DNA from: Cyclostephanos tholiformis
Lineage: Eukaryota > Bacillariophyta > Thalassiosirophyceae > Thalassiosirales > Thalassiosiraceae
Length of the DNA: 10,007 nucleotides
Assembly: GCA_036939975.1 (NCBI GenBank)
Contig: JALLPB010001399.1
Span: 1-10,007, forward strand
Direction of reading: 5' to 3'
A model generated the notes under the pieces. The model had not been told where the DNA came from, did not search any database, and saw nothing but the letters and a program-made list of their open reading frames with translations. Both the position numbers and the translations under genes were made by a program. Shown here piece after piece: positions 1 through 7,447 of the stretch (position 1 is its first letter; each line of letters opens with the position of its first letter).

Positions 1-147
1 CATAGATTCACTAGTCCGTGAGCGTGTCGAGGCTGAATTGAAAAAGAGGATGTTGACAGAGCGTGCTGTAGAAACTACTTTAGACATAGATTCGATAGTC
101 CGTGAGCGTGTTGAGGCTGAATTGAACAAGAAGATATTGGAAGAGCG
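1..147 (+). repeat. Two 84-bp tandem repeats inside the coiled-coil gene
   Basis: The word CATAGATTC starts at 1 and again at 85, and the similarity continues for about 63 bases in each copy (1-63 and 85-147). Both encode IDS-[LI]-VRERVEAEL followed by a basic stretch. The period is a whole number of codons (28), so the repeat keeps the frame. More copies may lie to the left of the window. Confidence 0.8.
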
Positions 148-718
148 TCGTACAAAGTCTGAGATAATGGAAGAAAAAAAAGAAAATTATCCCCAAAATT
201 TCTGTAAGATCGGCGTTCAAGCCTCAACTAAGGATGACGCGATGCGAAGGGAAATTGACCGGTTGCGCGAGGAGCTTGAGACTATACAATTGCGGAAATC
301 TAGGTACCCATTACCGTCTCCCATCCCCGATCAAAGGGATGACGTCTTAAAAGAGATTCAAGAATTACGTCATGAGATCAAGAATTGCTCATTACCTTCC
401 CCTATCCCTAATCAACGGGAGGACGTCCTACAAGAGCTTCAAGACCTACGCAATGAGATCAGTAGTCAAAATGCTGGTAACTCGCACCGCTCATCCTTTG
501 CCTCACCGGGTCTGAATTTGATGTCACCCAGATCACCATTTCTAAGAAACCATTCTGTCACACCACCTCGATTTGGAGGGGTGACCTTTGATGGGGTCGG
601 AGGGAATAATAAGCGATTGTACAGAGGCAAGGAGGACGAGGATGATATGAGGATGCATCATCGAGACGTAGCATCCCCGAGAGCACCACCTGGAGGTAGA
701 TCAAGGTATTACTTTTGA
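2..718 (+). CDS. 5'-truncated coiled-coil, Arg/Glu-rich hypothetical protein
   Basis: The frame is open from base 2 to the TGA at 716-718, so the gene begins before the window; the first internal ATG is at 50 and is probably not the real start. I do not recognise the family. The first 140 or so residues are highly charged and helix-prone. They begin with two 28-residue repeats around RERVEAEL, followed by two 27-residue repeats carrying LPSPIP and then a DVL-x-E-x-Q-x-LR-x-EI stretch, typical of a coiled coil with proline breaks. The C-terminal 80 residues are Ser/Pro/Gly/Arg-rich and look disordered (SPRSPF, TPPRFGG, APPGGRSRYYF). There is no signal peptide or membrane segment in the visible part. 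CpG is frequent here, unlike the block to the right, which supports a living gene. A structural or RNA-associated scaffold is possible but not shown. Confidence 0.75.
   Translation: MDSLVRERVEAELKKRMLTERAVETTLDIDSIVRERVEAELNKKILEERRTKSEIMEEKKENYPQNFCKIGVQASTKDDAMRREIDRLREELETIQLRKSRYPLPSPIPDQRDDVLKEIQELRHEIKNCSLPSPIPNQREDVLQELQDLRNEISSQNAGNSHRSSFASPGLNLMSPRSPFLRNHSVTPPRFGGVTFDGVGGNNKRLYRGKEDEDDMRMHHRDVASPRAPPGGRSRYYF
311..472 (+). repeat. Two 81-bp in-frame repeats encoding LPSPIP plus a heptad helix
   Basis: Copy 1 (311-391) and copy 2 (392-472) both encode LPSPIP, then [DN]QR[DE]DVL and a heptad-like segment ending in LR-x-EI. The protein repeats are clearer than the DNA repeats, with many silent changes between copies. 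That suggests selection on the protein. A weaker, partial third unit (REIDRLREELE) precedes them at about 248-300. Confidence 0.75.
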
Positions 719-1025
719 ATAACGAATGAGAATGCATGGATATGATACTGTTGGAAAGGATTCAAATAAAGATCAATTTATTGGGAGCTTTACATTTAAA
801 GAAAACTTAAATAATTCAGAGTAAAAAGCATACTCTTTTTTACTATGCTATCATCCCCCAGCACCCCCCCCACAGCCCTTCTGTGTAGATGGAGGAGTAG
901 AGAAGATACGACATTACAATGCATAATGTGAGCGAATTAAGGTGCCTCAACTCTTTACTCCCTCCCTGGGCTGGAAATGGTTGTGGTAGCTGAAATCATG
1001 AGGGGGCTTGCAAAGGAACAACGGC
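719..1025. other. Intergenic stretch with a short AT-rich hairpin
   Basis: No coding frame is convincing here. At 821-843 a GTAAAAAG arm faces a CTTTTTTAC arm, and the pair overlaps AGCATA and TATGCT arms, so the transcript could form a small stem-loop downstream of the first gene. A C-rich run follows at about 855-870. Confidence 0.4.
765..770 (+). promoter_or_regulatory. Possible polyadenylation signal AATAAA
   Basis: AATAAA lies 47 bases after the stop codon of the coiled-coil gene. The hexamer is common by chance in AT-rich DNA, and algal genes often do without it. Confidence 0.35.
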
Positions 1026-1166
1026 ATGACAACAACGGACCTCACCATCAATGTTGATTGTAGCAACGGTAAAACCGTCCAGGCTCTTGCAAACATCCTT
1101 ATGAAGTGGTCAGTTGCTGATTTTCATGTCGATCCGACATATGATGGCCAGCAGCGCCCTATTTGA
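1026..1166 (+). CDS. Short ORF, possible 5' piece of a disrupted or spliced gene
   Basis: An ATG at 1026 opens 46 codons ending at TGA 1164-1166, after an in-frame stop at 999. The product begins MTTTDLTINVDCSNGKTVQ and contains no motif I can name. The frame overlaps the next ORF by about 40 bases, one base out of phase. Base use is ordinary, with CpG present. It could be the first exon or the first half of a gene that continues in the next frame after a single-base shift. It could also be a chance ORF. Confidence 0.35.
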   Translation: MTTTDLTINVDCSNGKTVQALANILMKWSVADFHVDPTYDGQQRPI

Positions 1167-1491
1167 AAACAAGCTACTAACAAACGCAGAGAAGATCGGG
1201 AAAAAATCGTATCCGATCCAATATCATTATAGAATTGAGCTGCGTATTCTTCGCGGACAATTGTACAGTGGTGGTGATAATAGTGAGAGATCCCTGGAAG
1301 CCATTTCGAAGAAGGAGAAAGAATTTAAGTCAGCCGAGTCAGCGGCTCTGAATGTCATTTCAGTAGATTTGGCTGTGGAATTAATTGATGAGCTCAAAAG
1401 AATCTCTGCACATTCCAAAATGAGCAGTGGCGGGTTTGTTGACAGAGTTCTGATTGCAGAAATTCAAGCGGACAAGCAGATTCATTGCTGA
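1126..1491 (+). CDS. Hypothetical 121-residue ORF, possibly the 3' part of the preceding frame
   Basis: The first ATG in frame is at 1126 and the TGA at 1489-1491 ends the frame. The protein is soluble-looking with mixed charge; its second half (residues about 45-110, with KKEKEFKSAESAALN and LAVELIDELKRIS) reads as amphipathic helices. I do not recognise a domain. Codon usage and CpG content match the first gene more than the CpG-poor pseudogene block. The frame becomes natural from about FENKLL (1162) onward, just where the upstream ORF stops. A single frameshift or an intron joining the two is therefore the most economical reading. Confidence 0.45.
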   Translation: MSIRHMMASSALFENKLLTNAEKIGKKSYPIQYHYRIELRILRGQLYSGGDNSERSLEAISKKEKEFKSAESAALNVISVDLAVELIDELKRISAHSKMSSGGFVDRVLIAEIQADKQIHC

Positions 1492-1513
1492 TGGATCTGT
1501 TTTAGAGCTAACA

Positions 1514-1644
1514 TCGAGTATGCCCTAGAATCGACTTGAGCAGGTAATGTCCGGATTTTTTTTATAAAAATTTGTTGGGCCTACTGGGGATTTGCATGAA
1601 AAAGCATTAAAAAACACTCAAAGTTGATTCTAGGGCATATTCGA
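1514..1644. mobile_element. 131-bp foldback / MITE-like element
   Basis: The 24-base arm at 1514-1537 and the arm at 1621-1644 are inverted copies with two mismatches (core ATGCCCTAGAATC). The similarity extends a few more bases inward with one gap. The 83-base centre is AT-rich and non-coding. The size and structure fit a miniature inverted-repeat element or a hairpin-forming relic. I see no clear target-site duplication: the flanks read AACA and AGCT. Confidence 0.65.
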
Positions 1645-1794
1645 AGCTGCCACAGATCATTTCTAATGCTCATAATTTTCATTTAAACTAAACTCTACCA
1701 CCTTTAATCCACAGCCATTTTTGGAACCTTTTTTTAGAATCATATCTGCACATCCTTACTCGTCATGCTGCATCTCTAGTCAGGGAAAAAGGGC
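1645..1794. other. AT-rich spacer, nothing recognised
   Basis: The stretch lies between the foldback element and the broken 3' end of the reductase pseudogene. On the minus strand the reductase similarity fades out near 1795. I cannot find the missing C-terminal third of that protein here. Confidence 0.4.
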
Positions 1795-2654
1795 CTTGTG
1801 CAGATTCCGGGAGCTGGTTCATTAGCTTTGTGTATAATAGGCATGCAAAGTTGCAGTGCAGCTGTCACAACTTATTTGCTCATTGCTAAAGCAGAGTCGT
1901 GGCATCAAACCACGCTTTTTGAGCCAGAAAATGGCACAGAAAGTTCCTGAAAAGAATTTGCCCTTGATGGCAGCAAATGCAACCATGCATTCAGCAAAGG
2001 CAGCAGTGAGGTTGCACCATTGGCCACTGTGCTTTTTGTTGGATGCATGGCACTGTCTTGATTGCCACAAGTAGGTGTATCTTCTTTAAGAGGTCCTTGA
2101 TGTACATGTCAATGAGGAGGGAGAACATTTAGCTCTGAATGTCCTTGACAGCAATCTGGATCTGGAAGCCATAAACATTGGGCTTCAGGTGATGTGGCTT
2201 CTATTATAAAGTTGCTGCTGAGGTTCTTGTTGACAATGCAGTTGGATGCCATTTAGAAGGCCAGGACATGGGAGATGAAGTGTTGCTCTGCTGGTGAAAT
2301 TCTGGTCCAATCCAAGGCATTGGCAGAGAGGTTAATCTCTTTGGCCATCCAAAATGATGCTTTGGCCTTTGTCTTCTTGTAAATCCTCCAGATGTCATTG
2401 TGTTGGATAGGAAAAAGGACAAGACAATGGGGATTCTCTAAGAGAAGCAGTTTGGGGGCAAGGTTGCCTTTTGTCTCAGCAATTTTGTGCTTCAATACTA
2501 TGTTTCAACCTGACAATGGGGTCTTTGCAGCTTTCTTTGTGGTCAAGGCATGGGTGGTGTTGTGATAGCACTTCTCCTAGTCATCACTGTTGTTGTGGAT
2601 GAAGTTTGTGATTTCATGGAAGGCTTGGGACATGACAAAGTGCTTGAGTGGCAT
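1795..2654 (-). pseudogene. Ribonucleotide reductase small subunit (R2) pseudogene, C-terminus missing
   Basis: The intact protein is the class I ribonucleotide reductase R2 subunit, which carries the di-iron centre and tyrosyl radical used to make deoxyribonucleotides. Family landmarks appear in order on the minus strand: an N-terminal tail from ATG 2654; VLFPIQHNDIWRIYKK and KASFW (about 2410-2335); HFISHVLAF (about 2277-2253); YGFQI (2173-2159); [35 protein letters not shown] and FSNE; and, one frame over, [13 protein letters not shown] (1861 downward). At least three frameshifts and several stops break it. The region after the last iron ligands, normally over 100 residues, is absent. By the known mouse R2 alignment, most iron ligands and the radical tyrosine are replaced: EINLS for EVDLS, a KDIQS-stop-MF stretch where ENIHSEMY is expected, and K for E in the FAA-x-E segment. 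CpG is absent through most of it. The start region and upstream sequence look genic, so it is more likely a duplicated segment than a processed copy. Confidence 0.9.
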
Positions 2655-2861
2655 GGTAACAATGATTAATTTTTGATGTGAATGAATTAGATAATGGTGT
2701 TGATGGATTTTTAGTGTTTGGGGGAAGAATTTGGGTTAAGTGATTCTCAGGTGTACCAGGCAAAAAAGAATTATATTGGGAAACAGGAGAAAAGGATCTA
2801 CATGTGTGCCATTTTCTTGTAAGGAGGATGGTATTTGGTTATGATTTTTTCTCTCCTGTCT
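1915..2861. other. 947-bp stretch without a single CpG
   Basis: I checked every line: the last CG is at 1913-1914 and the next at 2862-2863, though C and G are both common. CA and TG dinucleotides are abundant. It covers most of the reductase pseudogene and its upstream flank. A second CpG-free run is at 5063-5896. This is the expected footprint of long-term CpG methylation and deamination. Confidence 0.85.
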
Positions 2862-3034
2862 CGGATCTGGCCTTTGTCAGTTCTCCCTTCTTCCCTGCAC
2901 AAGAAAGGGCAGGAAAGCAAATTTTTGTTTTGGCCGGCCTTTGTCAGTTCTCCCTTCTTCCCTGCACAAGAAAGGGCAGGAGAGCAAATTTTTGTTTTGG
3001 TGGGGGGGGGGTCTGACAGGTAGAGTAATGATAA
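2655..3034. other. Upstream flank of the reductase pseudogene, possible old 5' UTR and promoter
   Basis: Read on the minus strand, the 60 bases before the pseudogene ATG are A/C/T-rich and G-poor (ending TCATTGTTACC before the ATG), as in an untranslated leader. Further up lies a tandem duplication (2869-3002) and a run of ten G at 3002-3011. No coding frame is recognised. The far edge touches the stop of the LINE-derived frame. Confidence 0.4.
2869..3002. repeat. 67-bp perfect-period tandem duplication
   Basis: Copy 1 is 2869-2935 and copy 2 starts at 2936 (GGCCTTTGTCAGTTCTCCC in both). They differ at one base in the shared 60-odd bases (AGGAAAGC versus AGGAGAGC), so the duplication is recent compared with the decay around it. 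The second copy runs into a ten-G homopolymer, a possible slippage site. Confidence 0.9.
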
Positions 3035-4330
3035 TCATGTGCAATCCTTGAGGTACTCCTGCATGTTGTCCAAGAGCTGGAAGAAGGCAGAGAGACTAGT
3101 GATAGCAGGGTCATTTCTGTCAGGGTTGTATTTGCAAGCAAGTTGTTGGGAATGAACTTTGATTTCAGTTTCAAATGCTCCAAGCCCAAGGCCAAGAGAA
3201 TTGTGAGTGAGTAAAACATGCTACATCTAACTTCTTGTGTGCAAATATCAAGGTCATTGATCCATCATTTTGGGTTGTGTTGAGTAGGGGGGGTGGGTTG
3301 AAACTCTATCACTGCTTATGCATGGGGATGCTCTTTGCGATGATGGGGGTGATTAGCGCTGCCCTCAATAATGTGATTTGTCATGCCAATCTATCCTATC
3401 CATGCTGTTGTCATTATTGTCATTGTTGTCATTGTTGACATTGTTGCCATTGTTGCCACTGTCCTCACCATCCTCATTGCCATCTTCATTGTGGGTGGCA
3501 GGATGCCAACCGCTAGCAGCTTGTTGTGTGCACCATGATAGGAGTGCCCTCCCTGCTTCTGGGCACTCCGGCAGTGGCCTGTCAGGGTAGAGGAGGCATT
3601 TGACCAGTTGGTTCCAGTATTTCTCATCAGTAGCTTTGTGAATCCAATCCAACAGATTCCCAAAGTGAACAATGTTGACTGTGTCAATGTCTTGGAATAA
3701 CAGACATAAAATTTTCTACCATGAAATTTCCCCCGTCATATTTGTGGCCGCCCAGCTTGTTGTTTGTGATTGCAGCAGGCAGTGATCATGTTCCACAATG
3801 GGCAATTGGGGGGGCCATGGATCATTTCCCCTATGAAATCTGCTTGCCATGCTGTTGTCATGTTTTGCACACACAGGATTGAGTAAAACATCTCACAAAC
3901 TCTCTCATTCCAAATGCATTCTTCTTGGACTTTGGTCATTGATATCTGAAGGATTCAATGGATGCTGCGATGGAGGAAGACCTCAAGTTGGTCAAGTTGT
4001 GACTTTCTCAGGGACCACATCTCAGAACCCCAAAGAAGGAGATTCATCACAATTGCTTGGAAGAATAAGTATTTTTGTCATACACATCAAGGTGAGCATT
4101 GTGCCATATTTTTGATGAAGCCATTGCTGCCATAACTGACTCAATTCACACCATAATGTTGTCATTGCCAAGGAGGGTGTAGTTAATGAGGGAGCCAAGG
4201 TAATGGAACCATTGGCAACATGGAAAATTGCTGTCTTGGGTATGTAGCATTTTTGCATTCTTGTTGCCCTCATGCTCGAGCTTTATTTCCATCAGTATCT
4301 GGGAGTGCAATGTGGCTTTGGGTTGCTTTG
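3035..4330 (-). pseudogene. Non-LTR (LINE) reverse transcriptase C-terminal fragment with J-domain-like tail
   Basis: An intact copy would be the polyprotein that copies LINE RNA into DNA at a nicked target. Read on the minus strand, the pieces shift frame several times. HYLGS then INYTLL starts near 4190, the YLGS landmark that follows the LINE polymerase core. MNLLLWGSEMWSLRKSQ and LEVFLHRSI come next (about 4055-3970), then VQEECIWNERVCEMFY, a GPPNCPLWNMITACC stretch and LLDWIHKATDEKYWNQLVKC to PDRPLPE (about 3655-3560). An Asn/Asp-rich linker follows at about 3490-3400. A last segment (3202-3035) reads LGLGAFETEIKV, LACKYNPDRND and FFQLLDNMQEYLKDC then stop, which matches helix II, the HPD loop (here NPD) and helix III of a J domain. 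The endonuclease and polymerase catalytic parts are missing. Several stops are TGA where family members have Arg. Confidence 0.75.
3405..3500. repeat. Degenerate trinucleotide microsatellite (CATTGTTGC-like)
   Basis: CATTGTTGTCATTGTTGACATTGTTGCC-type units repeat with drift into CCTCACCATCCTCATTGCC. On the minus strand it encodes the Asn/Asp/Glu/Gly-rich linker between the reverse transcriptase end and the J-domain-like piece. Confidence 0.75.
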
Positions 4331-4669
4331 ACGCTGCAAAATGCAGAGGTTATAACTACTAATAAATTAATAGTAAAACCACTGATCGGAGAGGTACTAA
4401 AAACATTACAAGCTCTTTTTCCAAACAGATGGCATGACAAAAAGTTACTGCATACCCAAAATGTATGGAATGACTAAATTCCAACCATATGTAAAGAGAT
4501 ATGGCAGTGCAATCATTTTTAATTGGCACCTGGCCAGAAATTTCAATGCCGTGTGAGTGAATTAGCTGTGCAGACAAAAATCAGTGTTATGATATTATGG
4601 TGATACAACATGCCATGAGATCCACAGGAATGGAAATGGATCAAGTGGTAGTGCAAAAGAAGAATGACA
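4331..4669. other. Unassigned spacer between the LINE and MULE relics
   Basis: No family is recognised on either strand. A plus-strand frame at about 4340-4477 (IVKPLIGEVLKTLQALFPN) reads plausibly but is short and has no start of its own. Local composition differs from the neighbours, being more A-rich, with TACTAATAAATTAATAGTA forming a short inverted repeat at about 4357-4375. Confidence 0.35.
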
Positions 4670-6540
4670 AAAGTGAAACTGAATCAGATAACTTTTCACA
4701 CTCTCCTTCTTCTCCATTGACAGTTCAATGGTGCACTTGATCCATTTATCTTCCCTGGGCCCTGGGTCTTCCCGCTTTCTTGGATTCCTCTGATAATTGT
4801 GGACAGAGCATGTGTCCCTTCTGGGTTTTGTCTTTAGCAATATTGCACAGAGTTTGAATGTCTGCATTGCAAGTTACAACAGAATCTTCAGAATATTGCT
4901 TGTGCCAATGTGAAGTATAGCCCAATATGGTGGGCATAATAGTGTTAGTCTCATTCAGACCATCAATCATCAATCCTTTAGAATTTTTTCACCAGTACAC
5001 ACATGTGATGGCAAGGTATTCCACCTGTATTTGGAACACCCACATGTACAGCCTCCAGAACGTGATCCATCATCATCATAAGTTGTAGGAAATCAACAAG
5101 TGTGTATAGTTTGAAGACAATTTTTGATAAAGTACAGACATGTCTGTCTAGATCCCTGATCAATGGTAATATTGTAGTCCCTTGAATTCACTGACATAAA
5201 TGCCTTGTCAGAGAGTTTCTTTCCATTAGGGGTAAGAACCTCAGTCTAACAGTCCAATTCCATGCCTTCTCCTTGTTAATGTGGAACCTTTGGGCTTCCA
5301 ACTTGAGGAGGAGCAATATTGCATTGATAGGATCAACATGCTGTGCAATCCCTGACAGATTTGTTCACAGCATTCATGGATTGAGCTGTGGAGGATAATG
5401 ATTGATAATACATAAATACAGTTTTACCTTGTAGTGATCCATAGGCAACCCTGGTGGCAGGAAACTGTTGATGGTCATTCACAAGCCCAATGTACCTCAA
5501 TGCCTTGTCATCCATCTGAGTGGCAATATCAAATTAATACTTTTTGATAGTTTCAATCCAGCCACATCCCAAGAGAAGGTTATAATACCAATAACTGCTG
5601 TACCCCTTTACCTCCTTTGACATGTGTAAGAATATTCTTTCCCCAATGGTATGAGTAAAAGAAGTTGACAGCAAGTGTTGTTATCTCATTGAGAGCCTCA
5701 ACAGAGCCCTTCTATTGATCTGTGATGATTGTCACCCAAGCAGGAGGTGTGACAACTGGTGACAAATGTTCAAATATGATCCCAGTCTTCCTTATCTTCA
5801 TTGCCAAAAATTATACCAATGCAACTGGAAAGGCATTACAATTGGCAGTAATGCCATAGCAAGAATAAAGAGTGTACTTGCCAAAATTCATGTGTGCGCT
5901 GCATCTGTCTGGTAAACCCATTTGCAGTAATGCACTGTTGTCCTTGCAGCTGAAACTGACAGGAAAATACCAGACAAGAACCTCCTCTCTGGACCAACCC
6001 CTTCCTCACCACAGTCCTTCCCCAATCCAACATCATCCAACATTTCAATATTGGCATCTTTCCACTTGTCTAAATAAGAGGTGAATGAAATCCCTTCAAC
6101 TTGCTTGCCGCTCGCATTTGGATTAGATTGAAAGTGCATTGACCCCAACATCATCCAACATTTCACTATTGGCATCTTTCCAAGCCAACTTCTTGGCCTT
6201 GACCATCACCTTGTCCTTTTTTAAAAGACTTTTCATCAACTGCTCAAGGATAACAGCAAGCAGGTGATTCTTCACTTCAAGAGGAGTCTTTCATGATAAT
6301 TCAAAATCATGTTCAGCAGACAGAAGTAGATCAGGAAGTCCAAGCACATATGTCACACTTTGTCTGGATTTCCAAACAAAACTTGGTAATGGTTCACCAT
6401 TGCAACTACAATGTTGGGTGTGCTGACTGGGACTGTCCGTAGATTTCTGCTGCTCCTGCTGAAGAGGAAGAGTGACACCATGAGGCTGTTTTGGGGGTTT
6501 AATCTTCAATATGCTTTTCTTGTTCTTGCCAAGGTCAAGT
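4670..6540 (-). pseudogene. Mutator-like (MULE) transposase pseudogene with SWIM zinc finger
   Basis: An intact protein would excise and insert a Mutator-type DNA transposon using a DDE catalytic core. Minus-strand pieces in order: a helical N-terminal part (about 6300-6125, EVKNHLLAVILEQLMKSLL); the core from FGKYTLYSCYGITANCNAFP and WVTIITDQ (Asp codon 5720-5718) onward; IGLVNDHQQFPATRVAYGSL; SSTAQSMNAVNK (5390-5360), where the family normally has Glu at the Gln codon 5383-5381; VDPINAILLLLKLEAQRF; then CTC near 5050-5042 and PCHHM at 5016-5002. The last two give the C-x-C...C-x-H pattern of a SWIM finger once a frameshift is allowed. A tail with CPQLSEESKKAGRPR ends near 4740. Many stops and at least five frame changes kill the frame, and the catalytic Glu appears lost. 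I did not find terminal inverted repeats. Confidence 0.85.
6027..6182. repeat. Direct repeat of 38 bp, 118 bp apart
   Basis: 6027-6064 and 6145-6182 share CCAACATCATCCAACATTTC and the following 18 bases with one mismatch. On the minus strand both encode WKDAN-x-EMLDDVG within the MULE pseudogene. This looks like a local duplication after or during decay of the transposase gene. Confidence 0.85.
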
Positions 6541-6733
6541 GTTGCTAAACAATTGTGATAATTATGGGAGAAGCAGCTTAGTTATATATGTGAGAATATT
6601 TGACTGTTATATGTGACTTATAGTGTAGCTACCAGATCCAGGATTAAAACAAGGACAGGTTATCCTAGATATGCTATTCCAAATCTAATTACAATTTATT
6701 GCAAAAGCTCTTTCATAGTTTATCAGATGGCCT
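6541..6733. other. AT-rich stretch, nothing recognised
   Basis: It lies between the 5' end of the MULE relic and the solitary inverted-repeat element end. The plus-strand frame from 6613 shows no family resemblance and is probably chance. Confidence 0.35.
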
Positions 6734-6830
6734 TTAACAGCTTAACAGCTAAGTCTGTTTTTGTGGGAACAAAACTCATACTTTCAGGTAGGTAGGTAGG
6801 TTGAGCTACGTAGGATTAGTAATGACAAGT
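6734..6830 (+). mobile_element. Solo end of the TTAACAGCTTAAC element family
   Basis: TTAACAGCTTAAC at 6734 starts a stretch that matches the left module at 8091 with drift: TCTGTTTT, a GGGA-x-AAAACTC core, then ACTTT...GTAGGTA. The GTAG word is expanded to a short GGTA microsatellite here (6788-6800). No matching right end is nearby, so this is an older, truncated copy. Confidence 0.6.
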
Positions 6831-6982
6831 TTACAAGTCCTTTCATACCATTTTTCTTCCACACATGTCCTTTGCGTGTGCGTGCAGATTCCACCTGGAC
6901 TTTTTCAGAACATGTTTTGTTACCTTTAAATCACCAGGTTGCAAACAAGTCTCGTTCCACTTGATCCTTACAATTTACACTG

Positions 6983-7447
6983 TATGCCCATCCACAGCAT
7001 ATGAAGGTGCTCAAACACTTTCAATTACATCCAATATGGATGTGAGATACTGAGTGGGGTGGTTACCAGCATCGGACATGACATCATGATGTAATCTGGG
7101 CTCTGCATTACCCCAAAATTTCCAAAATTTGGCCCCCACCTGCACAGGTGTAACAGTTTAAGGGTGCACCCATATGCCAATCCATAGCAAATAAAGGTGC
7201 TCAATCATTTTTAATACATCCAATTGGATGTGAGATACAGAGTGGGGTGGTTTACAGCCTCAGAAATAACACCATGATGTCATTGGGCTCACCATCACAC
7301 CAATTTTCCAAAATTTGGTCCCCACCTGCACAGGTGTAATAGTATGAGGGTGCACCCATATGCCCATCCACAGCATATGAATGTGTTCAAACACTTTCAA
7401 AACGTCCAATATGGATGTGAGAAGCAGAGGAGGTAGTTTACAGCCTT
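6983..7447. repeat. Tandem satellite, about 188-bp unit, 2.5 copies
   Basis: TATGCCCATCCACAGCATAT-like starts occur at 6983, 7173 and 7359, so the units are 190 and 186 bases; the third copy stops after about 90 bases. Shared landmarks are GGATGTGAGATAC, GAGTGGGGTGGTT, CCAAAATTTGG and CCCCACCTGCACAGGTGTAA. The last contains the CACCTG-CA-CAGGTG hairpin. Copies differ by roughly one base in six to eight, so the array is old. No protein frame is shared between units. Confidence 0.85.

Noticed and set aside
1499..1510. GTTTTAGAGCTA, identical to the first 12 bases of the usual Cas9 guide scaffold
   Set aside because: The match stops after 12 bases, no scaffold stem-loops follow, and the setting is a eukaryotic intergenic region; a coincidence.
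1856..2074. Plus-strand ORF over the reductase relic
   Set aside because: It is the antisense shadow of the minus-strand reductase similarity and has no family resemblance.
3035..3202. J-domain-like frame as a free-standing Hsp40 chaperone gene
   Set aside because: It has no start of its own, lies directly behind the LINE-derived frame and linker, and its HPD is altered, so a tail of the LINE polyprotein is likelier.
3378..3590. Plus-strand Leu/Ser-rich ORF that looks like a membrane or signal segment
   Set aside because: It is translated microsatellite (CATTGTTGTC-type units) antisense to the LINE linker.
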